64,000 nt of DNA, taken from NCBI GenBank assembly GCA_029891385.1, contig CM057224.1, forward strand, positions 6,510,001 to 6,574,000, given 5' to 3'. Position 1 is the stretch's first letter, and every line of letters begins with the position of its first letter. Shown in pieces: positions 32,001 to 45,350 of the stretch. A program made the translations under genes and the position numbers. The DNA comes from Erythroxylum novogranatense. Lineage: Eukaryota > Streptophyta > Magnoliopsida > Malpighiales > Erythroxylaceae. The notes beneath the pieces were generated by a model. That model did no database searches. It was not told the origin of the DNA and saw nothing but the letters and a program-made list of their open reading frames with translations.

Positions 32001-32049
32001 GTAGATGGTGAAAGTAATCACTCAGAAACTGGTCCAAATCCTATCTATT

Positions 32050-33350
32050 TAATTATTGCGGTCAGTACATAAGTAAGTCCATTTGAGTGCATTATGTATG
32101 ATAAGATATAGGTAAATGGAAAGGAACTCACTACCATGATGGAAACGAGTGCCACTCATTCCTCTGTTATGGAGCAACTGGTGTGAAAGTTAGGGTTAAA
32201 GATTAGCAAGACCCCTACAAAAATCAAAACTCTCACAGAAAAAGCACAAGCAGTGGCAGGAGCTACATACAATGTTCTTTTAAGACTAGGAAATTGATGT
32301 AGGAAGTGTAATATGATGGTGATAACTCTCGAGGATTTCAATTTCATTTTAGGCATCGACTTTCTTAAGATGGACAAGGCGTGCTATATCCACATCTTGG
32401 AGGTATAAAGTTTATGAATGATTAAAATTCATATTACATCAATTGTTGTAGGTCTAGCGATGGAACTGTGGAAAGGCCTTAAGAAAGGCATGGAGACTTA
32501 TCTTGTGGCCAAGTGGGAAATTATGAAAGACTGCATGGTAGAAGTCTCGAATGTGGTGGAAAAAGTATTAAGGGAATTCAAGGATGTGGTGTCGAAAGAG
32601 TTACCGAAAACTCTCCCTTCTCGTTGAGAAAATGATCATAAGATCGAATTAGTGTCTAGTGTAATACCTCCTACCCATGTCCCTTATCGAATGTCACCAT
32701 TAAAGTTGGTGGAACTACGAAAGCAACTTAGTGAGTTATTAGAAGCGGGATATATCCAACCATCGAAAGCCCCTTATGGAGCTCCAATTTTGTTCCAAAA
32801 GAAGCAAGAAGGAGCCCTATGGATGTGTGTCAACTATTAAGCTTTGAACAAGGTGACTATTAAGAATAAATACCATGTTCCTATTCCTTTAGTTCAAGAC
32901 TTGATGGACAAATTGTCAAGGGCAACAATGTTCACAAAATTAGACTTGCGGAGTGGGTATTGGCAAGTGTAGATTGTCGAAGGTGATAAGAAAAAGATGA
33001 CTTATGTAACTTGGTATGGCTCCAATGAGTTTTTAGTTATGGCATTTAGCTTGACCAATGCCCCTGCTACTTTTTGCAACTTGATGAATGACGTACTATA
33101 TGAATTCTTGAACAATTTTTTGGTGGTCTATGTATACGATATTGTGGTCTATAGCACTAAGATGACAGAGTATATACAATACTTAAGGAAGGTATTTAAA
33201 AGGTTACGACAACATAAACTTTTCATAAAGATGGAGAAGTGCAAATTTGCACAACTAGAAATAAAATTTTTGGGACATTTGGTAAGTAAAGGCCAAGTGC
33301 AAATGGATTCGAAAAATGTACAAGCTATTGTTGATTGTTAGGTTCCAAAG
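32050..33350 (+). pseudogene. protease and reverse transcriptase of H, catalytically dead
   Basis: The protease site reads METSATHSS (about 32139-32165) where Ty3 proteases have D-T/S-G, so the catalytic aspartate and glycine are replaced. RT frames at 32652-32840 and 32997-33341 give LRKQLSELLEAGYIQPSKAP, then a TAA at about 32838 where 'YRALNK' is expected, and ALNKVTIKN. The active site reads YVYD (33129-33140) instead of Y-x-D-D, so the first catalytic aspartate is lost. LGHLVSKGQVQMDSKNVQAI marks the RT end. The style is chromoviral. Confidence 0.85.
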
Positions 33351-34560
33351 ATGATGAAGGAACTTAGGATCTTTCTTGGCTTGGCAAACGACTATCCCTA
33401 ATTTATTGTGGGGTACTTGAAGAAGGCAGCATCCTTGATCAACTTTTTAAAGAAGAAGCAAGAGTGGTGTTGGTTAGAAGCATTTCAAGAAGCCTTTGAG
33501 AGGTTGAAGGCTGCCATTTCAACTCAACTTGTGTTGAAGTTACCCGACTTTAATCTCCCTTTTGAGGTAACCACTAATGTTAAAGATAAAGCTATTAGCT
33601 AAGTCTTGGTGTAACAAGGACATCCAATGGCATTTCAAAGTCGCAAGCTTAATGGTGCCAAGCAGCGATACCCGACACATGAGAAGGAGATGTTGACAAT
33701 AGCGCATTGCGTTGAAACTTAACAGGTTTACTTATTGGGTACCAAGTATGTTATTCGTATGGATAACATGGCTAATGTCTTTTTTAGGACCCAAAAGAAG
33801 TTATCTATAAGGCAAGCCTAGTGGCACGGGTTTCTTGTCAAATATGACATTGTTTGGGAGCACAAACCAGGGAGGCATAACAATGTGGTGGATGCATTAA
33901 GTAGAAAGGAAGTCTTTGCAGCCTTGTATGCGATCAATCGAGTGGAATCGGATTTGTTGGAGCAAGTTAAAGTAGCAGCTCCACCGGACAACACTTATGG
34001 CCAAATTGTAAAGCAAATAAGTTAGGGTGTTATGCGATGATTTTGGCTTAATGATGAGGGGTTGCTCATGACAAAGAATAATCAATTGTACGTACGAAGT
34101 TTTGATGCCTTGCATAAATAATTAATGAAGGAGATGCACGATTCACAATGGGCTGGTAACCTCGAAGTCTAACACGTGTTAAAACTCCTTTCCTGATCTT
34201 ATTATTGACCAAAGATGGAGAACGACATTCAGGTATATGTCGAAACTTGCCTTATTTTTTAATTGGATGAACCTAAAAGGAAGAAGAAGGTAGGCTTGTT
34301 GTAGCCCTTGCCAATTATAAGAAAACCATATATGTTGGTTATGATGGACTTTAATGGCCACTTCCTAAAGGTGGATGACATGGCTTCAATTATGGTGGTG
34401 GTTAATAGGTTCTCCAAATATGCAGTCTTTATCCCAACTTCAGCTTCATGTCCTTCGGATGTTCCTGCGGAGCTTTTTTTTATAAAAATGTGGTGAAGAA
34501 TTTTGTGATTCCAGTGAATATAGTAAGTAACCGAGATGCCCGATTTACTGGTCGATTTTA
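33351..34560 (+). pseudogene. RNase H and integrase N-terminal half of H, cut by LTR C
   Basis: Broken frames give QEAFERLKAAISTQLVLKLP (33486-33545), then the RNase H part with an 'SRKLNGAKQRYPTHEKEM' segment near 33640-33690 and 'KPGRHNNVVDALSRKE' near 33865. The integrase core follows with VMMDFNGHF (first D, near 34340), VVNRFSKYAVFIPT and NRDARFTGRF (second D, near 34535). The sequence stops at 34560, where LTR C begins; the catalytic glutamate and C-terminus are not found in the window. Confidence 0.82.
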
Positions 34561-34987
34561 TGTAGCACCCCACTTTTATAGGGCATATCCTCGAACATAC
34601 CGACGGTATTCAAGAATATAATCTACGAGGGTGGCATGCTAAAACAGTCAATTAATCAAATTCATTACAATTTTTAAATAAACACTTCACATGCATATTT
34701 CAAGAAGCCAATAATCAAATTGAGCCCATTCTTTTCTTTCATAAACATCAAAATCACAGTTATTGTTATTACATTCGTTGATCATTCTCATTTACAAATA
34801 TTTCCAATTTGGAAAGCTTTTACAAAAAAAAATTATTCAGGTACAAGTAAGACAATAATTGCAGAATAAATTTTTTAATACAAAATAATAGAAAAATCTA
34901 TACAGAAGTGAACTAATCCTGACCTCTATCTTTTATCTGAATGCAGTGGTTAGACTCCCATTTGTCTAACGGGGTAACCCTTCTGAG

Positions 34988-35053
34988 CCTGAAAAATAAT
35001 GTTGCAATTTTGGTGAGTTTTACGAACTCAGTGAGTTAACCATCCTCGATGGT
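34988..35053 (-). promoter_or_regulatory. conserved U5 block of LTR C
   Basis: ACCATC-CTC-GATGGT (35039-35053), the TGAGTT/AACTCA hairpin with a longer loop, and minus-strand TTATTTTTCAGG ending at 34988. Differences from A and B fall in the loops. Confidence 0.6.
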
Positions 35054-36484
35054 TCACTCAAATCATATAATACATCATATTATATAATCACATAATTCAC
35101 ATAATTTCATTTATCATGTAGACCACCACGTATCTCTTACTTCACATATCACATTCATAGTAGTCAAACAGATCATCTTGATCATTTAAAACGTACATAT
35201 CAATTATCAATGAAATGCACTTAATACTCACTTTCATTTATTATTTTGTTGTGACCGAGTGCCTTTTCAGTGGCCCATATCCATTGTGGATACTGGGCTT
35301 ATTCAGACATTGTCCTATATCCCTTAGTGGATACCAGGTACAATAGCAATTGAGCCAGAGGCTCTTATCACATTATAGGTTTTAAGCTCTTTTTATTGGC
35401 AACTCCGATCACAACTGCCTTTATCTTTCATGCATTCATGTAATCAAATGCATCAAATTATCATATTTTCAATCAATCATTTGATTTCGTATTCACATTC
35501 AAAGCACATTTATCATCAGACTTTAGTCCGGAATTCAACAAAAATGTTGAGTACACTTATTTCAGTCAGATTCACAATTAATAAGCACTTTCAATATCTC
35601 ATTCATGCATTAAACACCTCAGACTTTCAAATTATGAAATCACACAATCATATTCGGAAAATAATTTAATACAGAATTTAAAACAAACAGATAATTAAGT
35701 GAGACCATCTAGGTTACTCACAGTACATTCTAGATTAGCATTAGCTTCTATGGTCTGGAAACATCTGGATGCGTACGTTTTATCCTGTATCAACATTATG
35801 CAATACACATATTGTACACACATTATTAATTGCACAATCTTATGAATACTCATTCAATACATATGTATATGTGTTGTGTATAATTCATGCTCAATGACAA
35901 TCCTGGGCATATTGCCTAAATTCACATCTTATATTCATTCACAATTCATAAATCATATACGCCTAATTGAACTTAGGTTTATACTTCATTTGTATATGGT
36001 CATTCTACGTTCACCATTCAATCCTTATCATTTGTATATGTCTAGGTTATTCTTAGGCTTAAACCTCAAGAACACTTAGTTATTCTAATATCATAACTCA
36101 ATTTCTCGTCATTCCTTTTCTAACATTATATGCTCTTATAATACCCAATTCTCATTCACATTTACTTAATAAATATTACTCAATTCCTTTGAATTATAAC
36201 TACAATCATATGAACATCTTCATTCCCATTATATTCATGCCTTTGGTACTTTGATATCATCAATTCATTCACTAAGTTATAACCCTAATTATCATTTTAT
36301 ACATATCACACATTTAATCACTTAATCCAAGCACCATTCTAGGTTCAATTCAAGCTCCATTTAAGCCAAATTTAAGTTCAAATAGACAATGAATGTTCGC
36401 TGGGTGGACTTCATGTCTACTGGGTGGACCTTCTCGAGTCACTTGCAGAAATGTGAAATTCTGACCCTTTAGACAGCAAAATCT

Positions 36485-38606
36485 TGTTGGAGTTATGTAA
36501 ATATAGAGCACTGGAAAGCAAGTGTATTTACATGTAACTTTATCTTCTTCAGTTACAGTTTTGAAATAAAAATATTTATTATTAATAAAACAAAAGAGTT
36601 TGGTTTTATTTATATGAGCACTATATATCTAGTCAAAAGGTACCAAGATTCTTTTGTGAGTAATATACATATACATAGAGATGTATAGGAAACATGTATA
36701 TTATAAGAATCTAAATTAATTGATTCACAGTTGAATAATCAAGTTGGTCGCTTGATTATGGTTTAGACTGTAGTGTTGTGATTTATCTCTATATAAGTAA
36801 ATAAGTTTACTTAAAGGGAATGATGAGTTTCATATCATGATAGTAGTCGACTATCGATAATGGCACAATTAAATAAATCTGGAATTAAGTATGTTATCAA
36901 GAATAAAGTGGGCCATTACTTTAATCTTGAAACATACAACTTAAGCATTCTCTTATTATGAACCATAATCTTAATGAGTGGTGAACTCGTATGTGTTTAA
37001 TTATAATTCTTGATATGATCGGAATGGATTTTTACAGATTATTAATCCAGTGTCTGCATGGTGGAATTATTAATTGAAACATGTATTAGGGAATATTCAC
37101 TCAAATAAAGAGTTTATAGTGATATCATCATTTTTAGATGTTTTAAGGAGATTTGGTGATTAAACTAGCGCCAGTAGTTTGATGGACTAGCTACCCATCA
37201 AGTCTTAACACCAAGATGAGATCTTATGTGTTAATCACCATATAAAGTAAAACGGGAGATCTAAAAGGGAAAACCAAAATAAGGGCAAAACGGTAATTTT
37301 ATCCTCTGTTGTGCGAATGGCTATAAAAAAGTTTTAAATAGGGTTTGCAATTAGACAAAAAATATGTATTCTCATAATATTTAATAATTCAAGAGTTCAA
37401 CTAATTGTCTTTAGTGGAATGACATTTAGTTAATAAGCTAGAATTAATTCTAATGAGATTAAGTTAATTATAGGCTTATTGGAGCTTGAATTATCAAAGT
37501 CCAATAAGATTCCCCACTTGGCTTCAAGGAAGGTTATCAAGCTAAGTAAGAAATATAAATGGAGGTTTTAAAAGCCCATAATTGAATGTTGGGCTTGTTG
37601 GGCTTGCTTTAATTAATGGTTAATTAGAAGCCCAAATCTACATTTAGAAATGGGCTAGACTTTGGTTTAATGTAATTGATTAGATTAATTATATTAAAAC
37701 AAATTTTTTAAAGAAAGGAGTAGCATTTTCGATTTTATTAGGGTTGAATGTGCAGCTGCACATTTAACATTCAAATGTTAAATAAAGATGGTCTTTATTA
37801 TGGTTTATCATCATTAAATGGAGTTATGAACTTACCATTAAATGATTTAATGGTTATCTTTTAATGTTAGCATATAACCTATTAGCATTCATTGGATTAA
37901 AGAAGAAAGATGTGCATTGGATGGACCATCTTCCTTCTTCCATCTTCCAAAACCGAAATTGGTAGGTCATGTATAGGTTAATAGTCTTTTCATATAGCCA
38001 CCTTAAAGATAAATGAGAAGAGTTTCATTTATTGGCTACTTTATGACTGATTAATGAAAGAAGTAATGTATTGGATGTTATTCTCTTCTTCCATACTATG
38101 CATAACCGAAATTGAGTGTGTAAGAAAGAGTTCTTGCATAGTTTGACTCTCTCCCTCCTTTTGTGCATGAGTGAACCGAAATTAGCAAGAGAAGAGTCTC
38201 ATTTTTTGTTCATTTTCTTCTAAGAAAAGTCTCCTCCATACATTTCTTCTCCTTTCCCACTAAAGGATTTTGTTAACCAAATTTTCCTAGAAGAATAAGA
38301 GGTAAATCAAATTGGTTGAGGATACAACAATAAGGAGAAGATAGATTGCTAAAGGAAAAGATTCAAAAGCAAAGGTTTTGGATACAAAAAGAAGGAGATG
38401 ATAGCGCAACGAGGAATTAAAGCTGTAGCAAAGGAGTCGGTAATAATTTTCATCTTGTTTATGCTTATTACTATCCTTATACCATATTATGTATGGATTG
38501 GCATGATGATTTGGATATGTTGCTTCCATTGAAAATATGATCTCTAAAAAGTTTTGAAATCTACCGATTTTCTAAATATAGCATGCTTTCGTTTTTCGAT
38601 CCAACA
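36485..38606 (+). mobile_element. solo LTR S (2122 bp), probably Copia-type
   Basis: TGTTGGAGTTATG starts at 36485 and CGATCCAACA ends at 38606. Direct repeats aatct flank it exactly (36480-36484 and 38607-38611). No gag-pol lies inside. The CGATCCAACA end resembles that of Copia J, which suggests the same superfamily. Plus orientation is assumed from that similarity. It is inserted in LTR C and so is younger than C. Confidence 0.85.
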
Positions 38607-38707
38607 AATCTCTCCTCAGGGTCTTCATAGAAGTTGTAGAACTCGAAGTCTTCTTCAAAAACATACTTAAATGACCTCAATCCGAATCCAAAACAAAAGT
38701 TATACCT

Positions 38708-41700
38708 CACTATAAGAAAACAGCGACGTTTAAAAACATCACAAATCTAAAAAACGTCACATAATACAATTTGTGACATTTTAAAAAATGTTACAAATAA
38801 TATCGCGAAATATGGTGTAGGCAAAAGGTTTTTCCGACGTTTCCCATAAAATGTCACAAAAAACACAAACATTCCATGACATTTTAAAAAATGTCATTAA
38901 AAGATTGGTCTTTCTGTGACTTTTTTGGAACGTCACAGAAAGTCAAACTCTGCAATGTTTTTTTTTTTACTTTTTGTGACATTTTAGGAAACTTCACAGA
39001 AAGTCACATTCTGCGATGTTTTTAGAATGTGAATTTTCATGCATTTTTAAGATGTCGCAGAGTGTTGTTTTATATGACGTTTATACAAAAACGTCAGAGA
39101 TAGTATTATTTTAATTATTGTTTTTAACATTTTTCTAAAATCATTTTAATTTAATAATTTTTAATTTTAATAATTATTTTTAAAATACAAAATTTAAATC
39201 TTATTTGTTTAATAACTATTCAATATTATTTATGAATTTTATTTATTTAATAATTATTTAATTTTAGTATATCATTAATTTTAATAATTATTCATGTATC
39301 ATAAGAATTCCATACCTACAAAAAATATAATTTAATTGCAATTGCAAACATGTCATAATATACTAAGTAATAGCAAAAGTACATATGTGTATAGTAAATA
39401 GTCATAGGTATATAATATATCAATACGAGTACATATATCTAACCTAAACGAATATTATATATAGAACATAAAAGTTCCAAGAGCTTTTTTTGCTGTTTAA
39501 ATTCAATTCTTTATTGTTCGATTTCGGTAGCTAGTCGATCCTGCATTTGTTCAACTTTTTTTATTTAATTCATCAATTAGAGACTTTAACTCCTGATTAA
39601 CCTTCTTTGACTCTTCTCAAAGTCTCTTTCTGACCGAAGTCTTCCCTTGTGGTCGAGGCCCAACTCTTATGCTAACAATGTAATCTAATCTAATGCCTAA
39701 GACTTTGTCGCACACTTCATTCTCTGTCATCGAATGACCTTGTTCTATTAAATTTGCCAATTGCTTACACTTTAATTCCTGAAAAATTATGAATTAATTA
39801 GATACATAGTCTCATTTACGAAATATTTGTAAATAAACTATGTACTCACCCATTTTTCTCTACATTCGGTAGTTGGCCATTGACCTTTACTTTCATCATA
39901 ATGAGTGTGATACCATGACTTTATCCGATCATACTCTTCTCCATCTTTGTCACTCTGTTGTATAGAAATATATTACTAGAAATATTTATTATAAAATTTG
40001 AAATGTCAATCAAAGTAAAATATAATTAAAAAGATAATAACTCGTAATCTCATACCTTATCGCTACAAAGGCCTTAGAGCCAGAGTTTGGTCGACATTTG
40101 ACCTGACTCCTAGCCAATTTGGCTTTTTGATTTTTTTCCTAATTGTAAACATAACAAAATCTATTATAACATCTATAAATCACAATTCATAAATACTAAA
40201 ATATAAGTAATTGTCAATAAAGTTGTGAAATTAAGTTTTGTGATCAAATTAAGTAACCTTTGTAACTTATTGCTCCCAATATTTGCATAAATCTATCCAC
40301 TCTGCCACTGTCACATTATACAACTTACCATCCTTTCTGTGCTTGGTATAATGCTTTTTTAAATGAAATCTTTGATCTTTAGACCTTAAAGAAAAAAACT
40401 TCTTGACAGTAGCATGTACTTCTTTGCCTATCCTCATTCCTTTGACTTCAGCTTTAGGCTTATGGAAAACACGTACAAATTAGATAGTTTTATAATACTT
40501 ATGTCTAACTTATCAAATGCAATGTCCAACTCCTTATTAGTTTTTTTTCCATTTTGTTCTTACAAGTAAGGAAGTTTATGATACCACACTAATCTCACTC
40601 GATAATTTGGCATACTGTATGGAGTTAGTTAGTTTTCCTTTAACGGGGGAGATCTTTATCTCCAATCTCTTACCTATCACCTTATTAATCTTTGCCAATC
40701 TGTGTCCTTTCATGAAACCCCTTGTCCTTTTTGGATCAGTTGTGGATACTGAAATATAGCAAAGGAATATTTTATAGTAAACCTATAACATACTCTTAAT
40801 TGGTTAGATAAACAAAATCATTAAACTTATATGTTTAACCATTGCGATGTGGAAGATCATACCTGTAGTGTTTGTAGAGGTAACACTAATACTAGGAAGT
40901 GGACTCGTGTCCTTTACTAGTGGTTGATTATAAAAAGTTGGAGGCATCTCTTAAGAAGTTGATGGAGAACTAATATTTCGTCACATATTCGAAAGTTGTA
41001 GATACTTATCTCTAGGATGAGTAATAGGCGCAGATGTGACATCTCTTAGTGTTGGAGTAGGCTCATAAGGTGTAGGTATCTGATCTTCTAGTTGTGTAGG
41101 AGCAGATGACTCATCGGCTGCACTTCCACAAAGCTGATGGTACTAAATTGTAGTTGTGTCAATACTAAGCTACTTGGTGTAGCCTTATTCTTCTTCTTGG
41201 GTAGACCAGGTCCCATGTGAATCACCTGCATTTAATTCGACATTAGATTTCATTGATACTATTAATTGACCACTAGAAAGCACAAACTGAAAGTATAGAT
41301 TTGTCTCCACCAGCCTTATTCTTTTGAGGAACAGAAAGCATAAATTGAAAGTATACATGCATGCCATTGAAATTTGACTGTGGATGAAAACGAGAAATCA
41401 AGTACACTTGCAAAAGCAATGTACTGTTTTCAAAACATCTTTTTTCACTATTCACGTCATGATTGTAAGGCATAAATATCAACTCAAGCATATATATCTA
41501 TCAGTATGTAATAAATAGGTTAAGTACGTAAAAAATGGTTATAGAAATTATTATGTGAAACATTAAATGAAAAAGGAAAAATATACATCATTATGACATC
41601 AATAATACAAACTAATTTGGCTAACGTAATAAGTCTATATTATGGCATAATAAATTGTGAAATGTTAGTTTTAGTACATTGAAAAAATAAATGACAATAA

Positions 41701-41744
41701 AGTTGTACATGATCTTTCTAAATTGCTAGAATCTATTGAGGTTT
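38708..41744 (-). mobile_element. CACTA (En/Spm) DNA transposon, left end and transposase-gene remnants
   Basis: The end is CACTATAAGAAAA at 38708, with cct before it (possible 3-bp duplication). Within the next 400 bp are subterminal repeats of GTGACATTTT/AAAATGTCAC and AACGTCAC words in both orientations (about 38735-39105), as usual for CACTA elements. An AT-rich stretch without recognisable genes (39110-39480) separates them from minus-strand exons of a plant transposase. The right terminus was not found; CTTATAGTG at 45622 was considered and rejected. Athila-like DNA interrupts from 41745. Confidence 0.75.
39480..41220 (-). pseudogene. CACTA-associated plant transposase (Ptta/En-Spm, Transposase_24-like) exons
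   Basis: Minus-strand pieces in order: a serine/proline/threonine-rich N-terminal part (41210-40900, 'SAADESSAPTQLEDQIPTPY'), KRTRGFMKGHRLAKINKVIG (about 40730-40670), VKKFFSLRSKDQRFHLKKHY (about 40415-40355), KSWYHTHYDESKGQWPTT (about 39925-39870) and MTENEVCDKVLGIRLDYI (about 39740-39685). Together they fit the conserved region of plant CACTA accessory transposases. Stops occur in several pieces and intron-like AT-rich gaps separate them. The exact exon ends are not claimed. Confidence 0.65.
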
Positions 41745-42435
41745 TGATAAGTGCAAAATATTACATCTTTTATCTTCCTAAATTTAGTCCATCTAATTAT
41801 ATTTATTACACACTTGGGCATAATTGTTCATATTTTATTAATTAAGACCTAAAAATATTTATTCTAAATTTTATTGTAAAATTAACCTAAGTTCAGATGT
41901 TTCTTTTTAGTCTAAATAGATTGATGTATAGCTAAAGAAGGCATGAATTGCACAGTACAACAGATGAAGCTAAAACACAAAACTACATGGAGTAAAACGC
42001 AGAACATGAAAATGCATTAGCAGATGGCAGAAGATGAAGCAACGTAGCAGCAACTCCAGTATAAGAGGAACAGAAATGCAACAGTCAAGAGAAAATAGAA
42101 ACAAAAATGAAGCAACAAGTCAAGCAGTTTGGATGAAATGAAGATAAGGAGGGCATTAAAACAGAAATGCAGAGGATACGATTTGATATAGGATCATCAC
42201 AAAGAAAATAGCATATGTATATACCTTATTGTTGTCTTGTTCTCTTGTCTCTAATCAGGGCTACTTCTCTTACCTTTTTGTGGTCTTGAAACAAGGGACG
42301 AATCTAAAATTAAGTAATGAAGATTTGATAATATAATACTTGCTGGGAATGTAGCACAAAACCCATAGTTAGAGCAATACTGCCAAAATAATATGAGGCC
42401 GCATATGCATGCAATTTAAGAATGCAAAACATTAT
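41745..42435 (+). repeat. Athila-like LTR fragment (possible 5' part)
   Basis: TGATAAGTGCAAAAT at 41745 resembles the start of Athila-group LTRs, followed by a long A-rich purine stretch. It runs directly into a pol 3' remnant at about 42440 with no gag or RT between, so internal DNA has been lost. Boundaries and identity are tentative. Confidence 0.35.
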
Positions 42436-42955
42436 GCATTTTACTATAGGACGGCTTATAAAACACCAATTAGGATGTCACCGTATAGATTAGTGTTCAG
42501 GAAAGTCATCTTCTAGTGGAATTACAACGTAGAGCATATTGGGTCATCAAAAGATGCAATATGAATTTAGACGATGCGGGAGGGCATAGGAAGTTGCAGC
42601 TTCAAGAGTTGGAAGAGATAAGGAAGTATTCATATCAAAATGTAATGATACATAAAGAGAGGATGAAAGCTTTTCATGATAAGATGATTTCCAGGAAAAG
42701 CTTCTTGATGGTCCAGAAAGTGTTACTATATCATTCCAAACTCAAAATCTTTCCAAGTGAGTTGCGTTCCTATTGGGTTAGTCCATTTGTTATCACTCAT
42801 ATCTTTCCTTTTGGTGTAGTAGCGATACGAAGCCTCAAAACTGATAAGGCATTTAGAGTGAATGGTCATTGCTTAAAGTCGTATTATGAAGGCTTCCAAT
42901 CGGAGGATTTGGATGTGTTGAAGCTAGAGGAAGTGACTGGTGTCACTTGATGCAC
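42436..42955 (+). pseudogene. Athila-type Ty3 integrase C-terminal remnant
   Basis: A short frame (about 42440-42500) gives TPIRMSPYRLVFRKV. The frame at 42516-42950 then reads RKLQLQELEEIRKYSYQN, MKAFHDKMISRK, LLYHSKLKIFPSELRSYW and VNGHCLKSYYEG. This is the C-terminal integrase region typical of Athila/Calypso elements. A stop and frame change separate the two pieces. The catalytic core and all upstream pol are absent. It does not belong to chromovirus H. Confidence 0.75.
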
Positions 42956-43079
42956 ACAACTAGAGGATGAGCCAATGATGATAAACGAAGGTGCTACTTG
43001 GGAGGCAACCCAAGGGAAGTCAATTTCTGTTTCTTTACGTTTTCACATTTGCTATTTTTGTTAAGTCTTTGCATTTGAT

Positions 43080-43122
43080 TTTACATTGAGGACAATGTAA
43101 GTTTTAAGTGTGGGTGGGGTAT
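43080..43122 (+). other. Athila-type polypurine context
   Basis: ACATTGAGGACAATGTAAG, then TTTTAAGTGTGGGTGGGG, resembles the sequence that follows pol in Athila/Calypso elements. Confidence 0.6.
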
Positions 43123-45350
43123 ATTAGTTTTTATGCTAGTTTTTGATCTTAATTGTAATTTGTGTGACTTCTCAGGCAGTTTTCAAAATAAAATAAACAA
43201 AACTGAAAATTTTCTTGTTTTCTATTACTTTAAAGATTATTTAGTCATAATTAGAGTGTGAATTGATTAATAAAATCTATAGCAAATTTTGGCATGTACT
43301 TTTGCTCTTGTGATTTGTTAATGTGCATCATTCTTAAAAGAGCGATAACTAGTGGTAGACACATCCATATCAGTCTCACTGTTTTGTTTGATATGTGTGA
43401 CCTTTATGACATATACATCCTTACTTTGCATTGATTTTCTATTCAAGACCACCTTTTTATCACATGCATTTTTATGAAAATGATTAGGCATTCTTTCTTG
43501 ATTTAAAGCAACATTAGCCAAAAAACCTACCCATTTATGTGAAATTTTCTTTGCTAACCCCCTTTGAGCTTTATTATCCTTTTCTTTTGTATAATCCAAG
43601 TTACATGCACCTAACCAAATTCCCTACCCAAGTCTTAAAGATAGTGGAGCATTTGTTAATTCTTGATGAATGTGATTGTACAAAAGCCTAAGTGTGGTGA
43701 TATGAATACATATGAGTTGGTTATATTCGTTAAAATTCCATGTTATGAATCCAATGTTGATGTAGCTTTTATCACTTTTACTTTTGAAAAAAAAAGAGAA
43801 AAAAGAAAACAAAAGAAATGAAAAAATGTGAGTTTGAATAAAAGTATCAAAGAGGAAATAAAATTGTTTTGAAAAGTTGTTAATAGTTTATCTTGCTTAA
43901 GTTGTAATGATTGGGTGTCTGGATATATTGCATTTAAGGCAGATATTGTTTTGAATGGAGCACCTTTTGTGTTATATTCATATGGCTTATGGTGTGAGAG
44001 CTGAATTGAGTTTTGAATCACAATTGTTGCATTCTTCATAGTTGACAGTACCCATTTTTGAATAGATGTTAACTTATGCAATTGATATCTCATTGAGTGT
44101 TACTTTTGTTTCACTAACTAGATGGCTTTTATGCTATATTATCCAAAATACATTCCACCTCACCCTTACCCATATTATAACCCTCGAAAATTTCTTTGAT
44201 TCATGATTATGCGTGTGACTTTTAGTGGTGGAGAAATGAAATGATATGCAAAATTATGGACTATTATGATTACGAATGGTATTTGAGTGTACCCATGGAA
44301 ATATCTTGTTTAACACCTTTTTTCCAAGTCTACCTCTAGATCACTAAGTTTTTAAGGGTGATAAATGTTGATTGATCATGAGTAGAAGATTTGAATGTTG
44401 CTTTACGTTTTGAAAGTCATCCATCTTTACTTATGGCTATCTGTTATTAGGAAATATGAAAAATGAATAAAAGTTTTGGTTTTGACGATTACCCGAGGAT
44501 TGTCAAAGGTTAAGTGTAGAGGAACTTCATATATGTTTAAATTTTGATTCATTTGATATGCTACACTTAGTGATTAATGCCTTAGAAATGCTTAAGATAC
44601 TCACTTTGACTATTATATGATTTTAGGCACAATTCGAAAGCAAAGAAGTTAAAGTGAGTCGAAAGTATAATATTTAAGTCATTTTTTGAAGAAACATACT
44701 TGTCTTCATAGAGGAAGAAGAAGAAAATAAAGACAAGAAGAAGACAAGAAAAGAAAACACAAAGAAAATGAATTAAAGTTGCTCACGGCTATGTATGTCC
44801 CATACATGAAATAGATGACCAATACAACAGTGTATAAACCAATAGCAAGAAGCAAACAAAATGACGTGTAAGAGAAGCAGAAGCATGAATAAAACGACGC
44901 ACAGGCTAAGTGGATAAAGACATGTTCAAATGCCGATCAGACATCTATGCTTAATGCAATCGTCTGATCGGCACGTTAAGCGCAAACAATGCCTATGTTT
45001 AATAGGCATGGGATGCATTTTAATTAAAACACACAAATTGATAGTCCGAAGAGAATTATAAAGACTTTAGGATGATGAAATATGTTTGATTGTGCTTAGG
45101 CCGAGAATAAACCTAGTACCAGACCTTGCATATATTTGATAGTTTAATCTTTTTTTATCGCTTTTTTTAATTTTTTTTATAGTTTGCTTTTATTTTATTT
45201 TCTAAATTACTAAAATTAAAAACCCCCTTTATATTTTCCTTGCATCAATTAATTTTGGTTACAAAAATTAACCGAACATTCCCTGTAGATTCGGACCTTA
45301 ATCATCCTAGCTATAAATTTTAGTCTATGGAGTAAAGTAAATTTTGCAGT
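43123..45350 (+). repeat. Athila-like 3' non-coding region and LTR end
   Basis: AT-rich sequence without convincing frames on either strand. Toward the right, a GAAGAAGAAG purine stretch (44705-44760), a short inverted repeat around 'ccgatcagacatc' and 'gatgtctgatcgg'-like words (44930-44980) and ATTCCCTGTAGATTCGGACC (45279-45298) resemble the 3' part of Athila LTRs. The end near 45350 is approximate. Confidence 0.4.

Larger units (their letters stand above)
34561..38707 (-). mobile_element. LTR C (partial), Ty3 Tekay/Del-like, minus orientation, interrupted by solo LTR S
   Basis: It begins TGTAGCACCCCAC immediately after the H integrase (TTTTA at 34556-34560 is the probable target site). 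The U5 block (34988-35053), a GAGCC-AGA-GGCTC hairpin (35352-35364) and longer inverted repeats (GCCCATATCCATTGTGGAT... near 35273-35300) match LTRs A, B and D. C runs to 36484, is interrupted by S, continues 38607-38707 with a CTTCATAGAAGTTGTAGA module, then stops at the CACTA transposon. Its other terminus is not seen. Confidence 0.75.

Noticed and set aside
42436..42955. Athila pol remnant as the missing 3' part of chromovirus H
   Set aside because: Its integrase C-terminal motifs are of Athila type, and it lacks chromoviral features and continuity with the H break point at 34560.
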